Of a stretch of DNA of 64,000 nucleotides, positions 33,840-42,128 are shown one piece after another. Under the pieces are notes generated by a model. That model searched no databases and was not told the origin of the DNA. It was given only the letters and a program-made list of their open reading frames with translations. This DNA is from Hyphomicrobiales bacterium. GTDB taxonomy: Bacteria > Pseudomonadota > Alphaproteobacteria > Rhizobiales > Rhizobiaceae. The stretch spans positions 62,001-126,000 of the forward strand of contig UBWZ01000008.1 of NCBI GenBank assembly GCA_900469345.1, written 5' to 3'. Position numbers and translations under genes: made by a program. How positions within the stretch are numbered: the stretch's first letter is position 1; each line of letters begins with the position of its first letter.

Positions 33840-35201
33840 ATGAAGGCCTTTTTACGGGTAGCGACCGCCGTTGCGGCGCTGATGTCAGGCGTTGCCCAAG
33901 CGCAGGAGTTGAAGTTCCCGCCCGGTCAGGACGCCCGCTTCAACTGGAAGAGCTACGACGAGTTCAAAGCGGCACATGCAAACATCAAGGGCCAGCCGCT
34001 GACGCTGTTCGGCCCCTGGCGCGGCGATGACGAAGTGCTGTTCAACAGCGTGCTCGCCTATTTCAACGCCGCCACCGGTGCCGATGGCCGCTATTCCTCG
34101 TCGGAAAATTACGAGCAGCAGATCGTCATCGACACGCAGGCGGGCTCGCCGCCGAACATCGCCATCATCCCGCAGCCGGGGCTCTTGGCCGATCTTGCCG
34201 CCAAGGGATTTCTGACGCCGCTCGGGCAGCCGAATTCCGATTGGATCAAACAAAACTATGGTGCCGGCGACAGCTGGGTCGGCTACGGCACCTACAAGGG
34301 CAAGGACGGCAAGGAGGCATTCTACGCCTTTCCCTACAAGGCCGATCTGAAGTCCCTGGTCTGGTACGTGCCGGAGAACTTCGAGGAGGCCGGCTACGAG
34401 ATCCCCAAGACGATGGAGGATCTCTTCAAGCTCTCCGACCAGATCGTCAAGGATGGCGGCGTGCCGTGGTGCATCGGGCTCGGATCGGGCGGCGCCACCG
34501 GCTGGCCGGCGACCGACTGGATCGAGGACCTCATGCTGCGCATGAACACCGCCGAAACCTATGACGGCTGGGTCAGCAATGGCGTGAAGTTCGACGACCC
34601 GAAGGTCGTCAGCGTCATCGAGGAATTCGGCAAGTTCGCCAAGAACGACAAATACGTTGCGGGTGGCGTGGCAGCGGTGGCGTCGACCGATTTCCGCGAC
34701 AGCCCCAAGGGCCTCTTCGGCATCCCGCCGAAATGCTACCTGCATCACCAGGCCTCGTTCATCCCGACCTTCTTCCCCCAGGGCACCAAGCTCGGCACCG
34801 ATGCCGACTTCTTCTACATGCCGACCTACGCGTCCAAGCCGGAACTCGGCACGCCGGTGCTCGGGGCCGGAACGCTGGTCGCTATCACGAAGGATTCGCC
34901 GGCCGCGCAGGCCTTCGTCCAATTCCTGAAGACGCCGATCGCCCACGAGATCTGGATGGCACAGTCCGGTTTCCTGACCCCCTTCAAGTCCGTCAATGTC
35001 GAAGCCTACGGCAATGACGCGCTGCGCAAGCAGGGCCAGATCCTGACCTCCGCCACCACGTTCCGCTTCGACGGATCGGACCTCATGCCGGGCAAGATCG
35101 GCGCCGGTGCTTTCTGGACGGGCATGGTGAATTTCGTCGGCGGCAAGGATGCAAAGACCGTCGGTACGGAAATCCAGAAGGCTTGGGACGGCCTGAAATA
35201 G
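33840..35201 (+). CDS. aglE: Alpha-glucoside ABC transporter, periplasmic binding protein AglE
   Basis: Binds alpha-glucosides such as sucrose, maltose and trehalose for import. About 453 residues with a Sec signal peptide (VAALMSGVAQAQE) and a family 1 extracellular solute-binding fold (LKSLVWYVPENFEEAGYEIP, KTMEDLFKLSDQIV). The ATG at 33840 is preferred: GGGAGG ends 9 nt before it and directly abuts the alternative ATG at 33831. It is the first gene of an aglEFGAK operon; the LacI-type regulator AglR found beside it in S. meliloti is not in the window. Confidence 0.92.
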   Translation: MKAFLRVATAVAALMSGVAQAQELKFPPGQDARFNWKSYDEFKAAHANIKGQPLTLFGPWRGDDEVLFNSVLAYFNAATGADGRYSSSENYEQQIVIDTQAGSPPNIAIIPQPGLLADLAAKGFLTPLGQPNSDWIKQNYGAGDSWVGYGTYKGKDGKEAFYAFPYKADLKSLVWYVPENFEEAGYEIPKTMEDLFKLSDQIVKDGGVPWCIGLGSGGATGWPATDWIEDLMLRMNTAETYDGWVSNGVKFDDPKVVSVIEEFGKFAKNDKYVAGGVAAVASTDFRDSPKGLFGIPPKCYLHHQASFIPTFFPQGTKLGTDADFFYMPTYASKPELGTPVLGAGTLVAITKDSPAAQAFVQFLKTPIAHEIWMAQSGFLTPFKSVNVEAYGNDALRKQGQILTSATTFRFDGSDLMPGKIGAGAFWTGMVNFVGGKDAKTVGTEIQKAWDGLK

Positions 35202-35222
35202 GTTGGTTCCTTGCAAGCGAGC

Positions 35223-35250
35223 ATGCGGAGACGGAGGGTGGTCTCCGCAT
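35223..35250 (+). terminator. Hairpin after aglE, probable partial terminator or mRNA stabiliser
   Basis: A perfect 10-bp stem (35223-35232 with 35241-35250) with an 8-nt loop lies 21 nt after the aglE stop. It has no T-run. Hairpins here are common in ABC operons, where they protect the binding-protein mRNA and raise its level over the permease genes. Confidence 0.6.
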
Positions 35251-35362
35251 GGATCCTGGGGTCAAGCCCGAGGATGACGAACCTCGGGTCGAGCCCGAGG
35301 ATGAAGAGGCTCGGGGAGCAGGAACGTTTCGACCGTCATCCTTATGGTTGACCCGAGGACGT
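35251..35362. repeat. Palindromic intergenic repeat element between aglE and aglF
   Basis: About 110 bp made of imperfect copies of one unit: GGGTCAAGCCCGAGGATGAC near 35260, CGGGTCGAGCCCGAGGATGA near 35284 and an inverted copy ending in GTTGACCCGAGGAC near 35347-35360. CCTCGGG/CCCGAGG form local hairpins. This resembles short palindromic repeat families scattered in alphaproteobacterial genomes. Confidence 0.6.
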
Positions 35363-35391
35363 GAGCACAGAGATCGAATTTGGGAGGGGAC

Positions 35392-36411
35392 ATGATATCG
35401 CAGCTTGTGTCGGCATTCGGAGCCGTGATCGCCGGCGTCTTCCTGTGCGCCCTCTATTACTGGCTCTCGGACAAGCTCCTGCAGCTTGTCTTTCCGGTCC
35501 GCGATGGCGACGGCGATGTCCGGGTGGCATCGCGCAATCTCGCCCGCCGCGCCTCCGTCCGCCCCTGGCTCTTCCTCGGCCCGGCATTGCTGCTGCTCGG
35601 CATCTACCTGGTCTACCCCGTCGTCGCCACCTTCATCCTGTCCTTCTACGATCGGTCCGGAACGACGTTCGTCGGCGGCGCGAACTACGCCTGGGCGATC
35701 AATGACGCCCAGTTCCGCCAGGCGATCTTCAACAACATCCTCTGGCTTGCCGTCGTGCCCGCCGCCTGCACCTTCTTCGGCCTGGTAATCGCGGTCATGA
35801 CCGACCGCATCTGGTGGGGCAACATTGCCAAGAGCCTGATCTTCATGCCGATGGCGATCTCGTTTGTCGGCGCCTCGGTGATCTGGAAATTCATCTACGA
35901 ATACAAGGGCGGCAAGGAAACGCAGATCGGCCTCCTGAACGCCATCGTGCAATTCTTCGGCGGCGACCCGCAGGTTTGGATCTCCATGCCGTTCTGGAAC
36001 AACTTTTTCCTGATGGCGATCCTGATCTGGATCCAGACGGGCTTTGCCATGGTCATCCTGTCGGCGGCACTGCGCGGCATTCCCGAAGAGACCGTGGAGG
36101 CAGCCGTTATCGACGGCGCCAATGGCTGGCAGATCTTCTGGAAGATCATGGTGCCGCAGATCTGGGGCACCATCGCCGTCGTCTGGACCACCATCACCAT
36201 TCTCGTCCTCAAGGTCTTCGATATCGTCCTGACCATGACCAACGGTCAGTGGAACACCATGGTGCTGGCCAATCTGATGTTCGACTGGATGTTCAGGGGC
36301 GGCGGCGATTCCGGCCGCAGCGCCGTCATCGCGCTCGTCATCATGGCGGCCGTCACGCCGATCATGATCTGGAATATCCGCCAGGCGAACAGGCAGAGCG
36401 AGGGCCATTGA
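35392..36411 (+). CDS. aglF: Alpha-glucoside ABC transporter permease AglF
   Basis: Inner-membrane permease of MalF type. About 339 residues with a long N-terminal membrane helix, further helices, and the EAA loop that contacts the ATPase (PEETVEAAVIDGANGWQIFW). The ATG at 35392 has GGAGGGG 2-8 nt upstream. It lies 190 bp after aglE and abuts aglG (1-nt gap). Confidence 0.93.
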   Translation: MISQLVSAFGAVIAGVFLCALYYWLSDKLLQLVFPVRDGDGDVRVASRNLARRASVRPWLFLGPALLLLGIYLVYPVVATFILSFYDRSGTTFVGGANYAWAINDAQFRQAIFNNILWLAVVPAACTFFGLVIAVMTDRIWWGNIAKSLIFMPMAISFVGASVIWKFIYEYKGGKETQIGLLNAIVQFFGGDPQVWISMPFWNNFFLMAILIWIQTGFAMVILSAALRGIPEETVEAAVIDGANGWQIFWKIMVPQIWGTIAVVWTTITILVLKVFDIVLTMTNGQWNTMVLANLMFDWMFRGGGDSGRSAVIALVIMAAVTPIMIWNIRQANRQSEGH

Positions 36412-36412
36412 G

Positions 36413-37573
36413 ATGACAGCACTTGCCAGCCTTCGCCGCATCGGCCTTCCGCGCCTCGTCGTGCACATCTCCGTTCTCGTGATCTGCATCCTCTGGCTGA
36501 TCCCGACCTTCGGCATCCTCGTCACCTCCTTCCGGGAGCCGCAGCAGATCATCGCGTCCGGCTGGTGGACGGCGATGACCGGCTCGTCGCAGACCACCGC
36601 TGTGCGGATGGCCGATGGCAGCGCTGCCCGCCAGGAGGGCGATCGCTACGTCATTTCCGGCTCCGTCTTCGAAGCCGGGCAGGCGGGCAGGGTGCAGGCC
36701 TTCGGAACCAAGGTCACGGCGCCGTCGGAATACAAGGTGGGCGAACCTGCCGACCTCGGGGAGGGCGAAACGCTGACCGTCGCGGAGGACGGCAGCTATA
36801 CCTACACCAAGACCGCGCCGTTCGAGACGGGGCGCGGCAAGCGCGTCTACCTCACGGTCTCGACGCCCCCCGCCTTCACGACGCAGAATTACCAGGCGGT
36901 GCTGACCTCGCAGGGGATCGGCCAGTCCTTCGTCAACTCGCTGACGGTTGCCATTCCTTCCACCATCATCCCGATCCTGATTGCGGCCTTTGCCGCCTAC
37001 GCCCTCTCGTGGATGGAGTTTCCGGGGCGGGCGCTGATCCTGGCCATGGTCGTTGGCCTGATGGTGGTGCCGCTGCAGATGTCGCTCATCCCGCTGTTGA
37101 AGATGTACAACGACGTCGGTGCCCTGTTCGGTCTGCCGTCGCGAAGCTACGCCGGGGTATGGCTCGCCCATTCCGCCTTCGGCATGCCGCTCGCCATCTA
37201 TCTCCTGCGCAACTACATCTCCGGCCTTCCCAAGGAGATCATCGAGTCGGCCAGGGTGGACGGGGCGAGCGATTTCGAGATTTTCATCAAGCTCATCCTG
37301 CCGCTGTCGTTTCCTGCCCTTGCATCTTTCGCCATCTTCCAGTTTCTCTGGACCTGGAACGATCTTCTCGTTGCCATGGTCTTCCTGGGCACCGGCAGGG
37401 ATCAGCTGGTGCTGACCGGTGCGCTGAATGCCCTGCTCGGATCCCAGGGCGGCAAATGGGAGATTTTGACCGCATCCGCCTTCGTCACCATCATCGTGCC
37501 GATCGCCGTATTCTTCGTCCTGCAGCGCTATCTGGTGCGGGGCCTGCTGTCGGGCTCGGTAAAGGGCGGCTGA
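36413..37573 (+). CDS. aglG: Alpha-glucoside ABC transporter permease AglG
   Basis: MalG-type permease partner of AglF. The 386-residue product is longer than usual MalG permeases (~280-300) because a ~100-residue, probably periplasmic insert (about residues 45-160; contains EDGSYTYTKTAPFETGRGKR) follows the first helix. The EAA loop is clear (PKEIIESARVDGASDFEIFI). It sits between aglF and aglA in the operon. Confidence 0.93.
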   Translation: MTALASLRRIGLPRLVVHISVLVICILWLIPTFGILVTSFREPQQIIASGWWTAMTGSSQTTAVRMADGSAARQEGDRYVISGSVFEAGQAGRVQAFGTKVTAPSEYKVGEPADLGEGETLTVAEDGSYTYTKTAPFETGRGKRVYLTVSTPPAFTTQNYQAVLTSQGIGQSFVNSLTVAIPSTIIPILIAAFAAYALSWMEFPGRALILAMVVGLMVVPLQMSLIPLLKMYNDVGALFGLPSRSYAGVWLAHSAFGMPLAIYLLRNYISGLPKEIIESARVDGASDFEIFIKLILPLSFPALASFAIFQFLWTWNDLLVAMVFLGTGRDQLVLTGALNALLGSQGGKWEILTASAFVTIIVPIAVFFVLQRYLVRGLLSGSVKGG

Positions 37574-37605
37574 CCCAACCACTTTATCAGTTTCAAGGAT
37601 ATTGA

Positions 37606-39261
37606 ATGACCATTGCATCGGCTGCGACCGCGACCCCCGACAAGGATTGGTGGCGCGGCGCCGTGATCTACCAGATCTATCCGCGCTCGTTCCAGGACTC
37701 GAACGGCGACGGCATCGGCGACCTCAAGGGCATCACTGCCCGCCTGCCGCATATCTCGGCCCTGGGCGCCGACGGCATCTGGATCTCGCCCTTCTTTCCG
37801 TCGCCGATGAAGGACTTCGGCTACGACGTGTCGAACTACACGGATGTCGATCCGATGTTCGGTTCGCTGTCCGATTTCGACAGCCTGATCGCCGAGGCCC
37901 ACCGTCTCGGCCTCAAGGTGATGATCGATCTGGTGATGTCGCACAGTTCCGACCAGCATGCCTGGTTCGTCGAGAGCCGCTCGAGCCGCTTCAATCCCAA
38001 ATCGGATTGGTATGTCTGGGCCGATGCCAGGCCCGACGGTACCCCGCCCAACAACTGGCTCTCCATCTTCGGCGGATCGGCCTGGGCCTGGGATCCGACT
38101 CGCATGCAATATTACATGCACAACTTCCTGACCTCCCAGCCGGATCTCAACTTGCACAATGCTGAGGTGCAGGATGCGCTTCTGGATATGACCCGCTTCT
38201 GGCTGAAGCACGGCGTCGATGGTTTCCGGCTGGATACCATCAACTTCTACTTTCATGACCGGGAACTGCGCGACAATCCGGCGCTCGATCCGTCGCGGCG
38301 CAACGCGTCGACCGCGCCGGCGGTCAATCCCTATAACTTCCAGGAACATATCTACGACAAGAACCGCCCCGAGAACCTGGAGTTTCTGAGGCGCTTCCGC
38401 GCCGTCCTCGACGAATTCCCGGCGATCGCCGCCGTCGGCGAGGTGGGGGACAGTCAGCGCGGTCTGGAGATCGTCGGCGAGTACACGTCCGGCGATGACA
38501 AGATGCAGATGTGCTACGCCTTCGAATTCCTGGCGCCCGACCCGCTGACGCCGGCCCGCGTGCGCGAGGTGCAGGACGCATTTTCCGTTGCCGCACCCGA
38601 CGGCTGGGCCTGCTGGGCCTTCTCCAACCACGACGTCGTGCGCCACGTCAGCCGCTGGGGCCAGGATGTGGCCGATCGCGAGGCCTTCGCCCGGATCATG
38701 GCGTCCATTCTTCTCACCCAGCGCGGCTCGGTCTGCATCTATCAGGGCGAGGAACTTGGGCTGACCGAAGCCGATATCGCCTATGCGGACCTGCAGGATC
38801 CCTATGGCATCCAGTTCTGGCCGGAGTTCAAGGGTCGCGATGGCTGCCGCACGCCGATGGTCTGGGATGCGCAGGCGCTGCAGGCCGGCTTCTCGACAGC
38901 CGAGAAAACCTGGCTGCCGATCCCGGTCGAGCACCAGCTGAAGGCGGTCGGCGCCCAGTACGGCGACCCGGCCTCGGTTCTGGAGCACTACCGGCGTTTT
39001 CTCGCCTTCCGCCGCCAGCATCCGGTCTTTGCCAAGGGCGATATCCTGTTCCTGCCCGAAGACGGCAATGTCCTGCGCTACAAGCGGCAATACGGCAACG
39101 AGACACTGTTGTGCCTGTTCAACATGAGCCCCGAAGACGCGGTGACGGATCTTCCCGCCGGCGACTGGGAGGCTCTGGCCGGGCACGGCTTCGACAGCGG
39201 TTTGGAGGATAGACGCCTGCACCTGCCGGCATGGGGGGCATTCTTTGCCCGCCATGCTTAG
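37606..39261 (+). CDS. aglA: Alpha-glucosidase AglA (GH13)
   Basis: Cytoplasmic hydrolase of imported alpha-glucosides. The 551-residue product has the GH13 TIM-barrel: YQIYPRSFQDSNGDGIGDLK, IDLVMSHSSDQHAWF, the nucleophile Asp210 in GFRLDT, acid/base Glu279 in AVGEVGD, and Asp343 in SNHDVVR. All three catalytic residues are present. It has no signal peptide, which agrees with uptake before cleavage. The released glucose can enter the Entner-Doudoroff route encoded at 42-46 kb. Confidence 0.95.
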   Translation: MTIASAATATPDKDWWRGAVIYQIYPRSFQDSNGDGIGDLKGITARLPHISALGADGIWISPFFPSPMKDFGYDVSNYTDVDPMFGSLSDFDSLIAEAHRLGLKVMIDLVMSHSSDQHAWFVESRSSRFNPKSDWYVWADARPDGTPPNNWLSIFGGSAWAWDPTRMQYYMHNFLTSQPDLNLHNAEVQDALLDMTRFWLKHGVDGFRLDTINFYFHDRELRDNPALDPSRRNASTAPAVNPYNFQEHIYDKNRPENLEFLRRFRAVLDEFPAIAAVGEVGDSQRGLEIVGEYTSGDDKMQMCYAFEFLAPDPLTPARVREVQDAFSVAAPDGWACWAFSNHDVVRHVSRWGQDVADREAFARIMASILLTQRGSVCIYQGEELGLTEADIAYADLQDPYGIQFWPEFKGRDGCRTPMVWDAQALQAGFSTAEKTWLPIPVEHQLKAVGAQYGDPASVLEHYRRFLAFRRQHPVFAKGDILFLPEDGNVLRYKRQYGNETLLCLFNMSPEDAVTDLPAGDWEALAGHGFDSGLEDRRLHLPAWGAFFARHA

Positions 39262-39296
39262 AGCGGAAGCGAGTTGTCAGTAGAGGAGGAAGACAG

Positions 39297-40391
39297 ATGG
39301 CTGGTGTGGTCCTGAAGGATATCCGCAAGGCGTATGGACAGGTGAAGGTCCTGCATGGGATCGACCTCGACGTCGCAGAAGGTGAGTTCGTCGTCTTCGT
39401 CGGGCCTTCCGGCTGCGGCAAGTCGACCCTGCTGCGGATGATCGCGGGGCTGGAGACGATCACCGGCGGTGAGATGTCCATCGATGGCAAGGTCGTCAAC
39501 GACGTGCCGCCGTCCAGGCGCGGCATCGCCATGGTCTTCCAGTCCTATGCGCTCTATCCCCATATGAGCGTCTACGACAACATGGCCTTCGGCCTGCGCA
39601 TTGCCCACCAAAGCAAGTCGGAGGTCGATCGCCGTGTTCGTGCGGCGGCCGATATCCTCCAGCTGACGCCCTATCTCGACCGGCTGCCGAAGGCGCTCTC
39701 GGGCGGCCAGCGTCAGCGCGTCGCGATCGGCCGCGCCATCTGCCGCGACCCGAAGGTCTTTCTCTTCGACGAGCCCCTGTCGAACCTCGATGCGGCGCTG
39801 CGTGTGGCGACCCGCATCGAGATTGCCAGGCTCAAGGAACAGATGCCGGAAACCACCATGATCTATGTCACGCATGATCAGGTGGAGGCGATGACGCTTG
39901 CCGACCGCATCGTCGTCCTGTCTGCGGGGCGTGTGGAACAGGTCGGTCCGCCGCTTGAACTTTACGAGCATCCGACGAACCTGTTCGTCGCCCGCTTCAT
40001 CGGCTCGCCTGCCATGAACATCATTCCGGGCACGATCGCCCGTTCGGGTGAAGAAACGTCGGTGTCCTTCGCCGACGGCCGCTCGGTCAGCGTGCCGATC
40101 GCCACCACGGATGCCAGGTCCGGCGACGTCGTCAGCCTTGGGGTTCGGCCGGAGGATCTCGCGCTGGCGCAAGGGGAGGACTACCTTTTCGAAGGACCCG
40201 TCTCGATCGTCGAAGCGCTGGGCGAGGTGACCTTGCTTTACGTGGAGGGGCCGTCCGGCACCGAGCCGGTCACCGCGAAATTGCCCGGCAGCGTTGGTGT
40301 CCGCAAGAACGACACCGTCCGCCTGCACGCCGATCCGGCCAAGCTGCATCTGTTCGATGCATCGGGAAAAGCGTTCTCTAAAAGACGATAA
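39297..40391 (+). CDS. aglK: Alpha-glucoside ABC transporter ATP-binding protein AglK
   Basis: ATPase of the Agl importer, MalK/UgpC type, 364 residues. Walker A GPSGCGKST at 36-44, the signature LSGGQRQRVAIGRA near 135, Walker B with VFLFDEPLSNLDA, the switch His in VTHDQVEAMTLADR, and a C-terminal TOBE domain. The ATG at 39297 has GAGGAGGA upstream; an open frame continues further left without a site. It is the last gene of the operon; no clear terminator follows. Confidence 0.95.
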   Translation: MAGVVLKDIRKAYGQVKVLHGIDLDVAEGEFVVFVGPSGCGKSTLLRMIAGLETITGGEMSIDGKVVNDVPPSRRGIAMVFQSYALYPHMSVYDNMAFGLRIAHQSKSEVDRRVRAAADILQLTPYLDRLPKALSGGQRQRVAIGRAICRDPKVFLFDEPLSNLDAALRVATRIEIARLKEQMPETTMIYVTHDQVEAMTLADRIVVLSAGRVEQVGPPLELYEHPTNLFVARFIGSPAMNIIPGTIARSGEETSVSFADGRSVSVPIATTDARSGDVVSLGVRPEDLALAQGEDYLFEGPVSIVEALGEVTLLYVEGPSGTEPVTAKLPGSVGVRKNDTVRLHADPAKLHLFDASGKAFSKRR

Positions 40392-40514
40392 CCCCGCATT
40401 CACCAAAATAGGCGAGTGCGGTAACGAGGATGTCCTGAAGTGGGACGCCACAATGCTCTGTTAAACTTCGCGGCCTAGCATTCGTCAACACGTGATGGAA
40501 ACCAGGTCATCAGC

Positions 40515-40919
40515 ATGGCGACGAGCGGCAAGAACCATTTTCTGAACAAGGAAGAGTCGTTCATGTACGACCGCGAGCAGCGGTTCAAGATGGAAGACAC
40601 GATGAACGCTGCCCGGCTGGAGTACACCGAAAACGGCGTGCTCAACATGGCGCAGCGCCGCTGTGACGTGGTGAAAATCTCCCTCAGCAGTGCGGTCCTG
40701 GCGCTGATGACCCAGTACAGCCTTCCCAAGCAGTTCTACCTCGACATTCCCGACGCACGCATCATGAAGGTCGGCTGCGTTCTCATGCGCGTCAACCCCA
40801 ACAACACGATCGACGTGCGCTTCCTGCGTCTGCTGACGCCGAAGGAGCTGAACCGGATCTTTGTCTTCTCGACCCACCCCAACCACCGCGACCGGACCCT
40901 CGACGTCCGGGCCTGGTAG
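40515..40919 (+). CDS. PilZ-like domain protein
   Basis: A 134-residue soluble protein. The stretch RRCDVVKISLSSAVLALM and later IMKVGCVLMRVNPNNTIDVR, FL has the beta-barrel pattern of PilZ domains in rhizobia. The canonical c-di-GMP motifs RxxxR and (D/N)xSxxG are degenerate: ISLSSA in place of DxSxxG and RR only in place of RxxxR. It may not bind c-di-GMP or may bind differently. The ATG at 40515 has AGG 8 nt upstream; ATG 40563 is an alternative. Confidence 0.5.
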   Translation: MATSGKNHFLNKEESFMYDREQRFKMEDTMNAARLEYTENGVLNMAQRRCDVVKISLSSAVLALMTQYSLPKQFYLDIPDARIMKVGCVLMRVNPNNTIDVRFLRLLTPKELNRIFVFSTHPNHRDRTLDVRAW

Positions 40920-41041
40920 ACGGGAAAAGGCAGGCTCAGCCCTCTGCTGTCGATCACTCCGCCATGCCGCTCTGCGTCCGATTGAGCGCCGGTACCCCGT
41001 TCTGTACAATCATCGCAGGCGAGACGGTTCGGAGAGTGCTG

Positions 41042-41326
41042 ATGAAAACCCCTACGAAAAATGCGGATGACACAGATCTCGTGACATCGGACGCGGCTGC
41101 CAAAACGGATCAGCCCGTTCCCTTCCACGCGCAACGACATCAGGCCGAAGTGTCATTGATGGTGCGTCCGGATGCAGGGTTCAGGGCAAAGGCCGAGATC
41201 ACCAATGGCGGGCTGCTTTCCGTCGCCGTACTCGTCTCCGGCATACTCCTCTCGACCGCCGTGCTCGTGCACGTCGCCGTCGGGGATCGCAGGCCTAGCC
41301 GCTTTCCGTGGCGGTCAACGCGGTAG
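41042..41326 (+). CDS. Small hypothetical membrane protein (94 residues)
   Basis: The start ATG at 41042 has GGAGAG about 6 nt upstream. The product has a polar N-terminus of ~55 residues and one hydrophobic helix (NGGLLSVAVLVSGILLSTAV) near residues 57-78, followed by a short basic tail (DRRPSRFPWRSTR). This suggests a single-pass inner-membrane protein with a basic cytoplasmic end. No family was recognised. It is convergent with the SDR gene. Confidence 0.5.
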   Translation: MKTPTKNADDTDLVTSDAAAKTDQPVPFHAQRHQAEVSLMVRPDAGFRAKAEITNGGLLSVAVLVSGILLSTAVLVHVAVGDRRPSRFPWRSTR

Positions 41327-41357
41327 CAGTAGCTCAAAGCACGCATTGTGCAAGCGC

Positions 41358-42086
41358 CTACCAGACGATCGGGCTGCCGTCATAGGCAAGGAAAGATCCG
41401 GTCAGGCTGCGGTCCAGCCCGTCCAGCGTCCGGAGCATGGAACGTCCGGCAGCGTCGGGCTCGGTTACGTCATGGTTCTTTGCATAGCGGGACGAGAAAG
41501 ACGTGGCGACGGTGCCGGGGTGCATCGCAACGATAACGCTGTCGGCATGCGTTCGCCCGATCTCGATGGATGCCGTCCTGACAATCTGGTTGAGGGCCGC
41601 CTTCGACGAACGGTAGGATATCCAGCCGCCCAGCCGGTTGTCTCCGATCGAGCCGACGCGGGCGGACAGAAAGGCCGCAAGGGTGCGTCCGCGTCGGTCG
41701 AGCAGGGGCAGGAAATGCTTGGCGACGATCGCCGGCCCCACCGCGTTGATCCGGAACGTGTCCAGCATGACGTCCGGCGAGATCTGCCGCAGGGTCTTCT
41801 CCGGCCCGGCCTCGCCTGCGGTCAATATGCCGGTGGCGCAGATCAGCAGATGGATGGGCTCCCCCGCAACCGCTGCTGCAGTTCGCTCGACGGAGGCTTC
41901 GTCGGTAATGTCGAACCCGTCGTCGCGCCGGCTGATGGCAAGCAACTCGCCCAGGCGCGGGTCATCCTTCACAATTCGGCAAAACGCCGAGCCGATGCCG
42001 CCGCTCGACCCGAGCACGACGGCTCGGTATCCGTCGGGCAGCGACGAGAAGCCCGACCATGGGGTTGCATCCGCCGGATCGTCCAT
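41358..42086 (-). CDS. Short-chain dehydrogenase/reductase
   Basis: A 242-residue NAD(P)-dependent oxidoreductase. The Rossmann motif is GSSGGIG (residues ~27-33), with ICATGIL for the NNAG element and YRSSKAALN as the catalytic Tyr-x-x-x-Lys. It resembles the CsgA/C-factor-like SDR subgroup. The start has GGGAG upstream. It lies 42 bp downstream of edd on the same strand and could be cotranscribed. The substrate is unknown. Confidence 0.85.
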   Translation of the reverse strand: MDDPADATPWSGFSSLPDGYRAVVLGSSGGIGSAFCRIVKDDPRLGELLAISRRDDGFDITDEASVERTAAAVAGEPIHLLICATGILTAGEAGPEKTLRQISPDVMLDTFRINAVGPAIVAKHFLPLLDRRGRTLAAFLSARVGSIGDNRLGGWISYRSSKAALNQIVRTASIEIGRTHADSVIVAMHPGTVATSFSSRYAKNHDVTEPDAAGRSMLRTLDGLDRSLTGSFLAYDGSPIVW

Positions 42087-42128
42087 GAAACCGCTCCCAT
42101 CGAGATCGGACCGGTCTGCACGGGCCTG

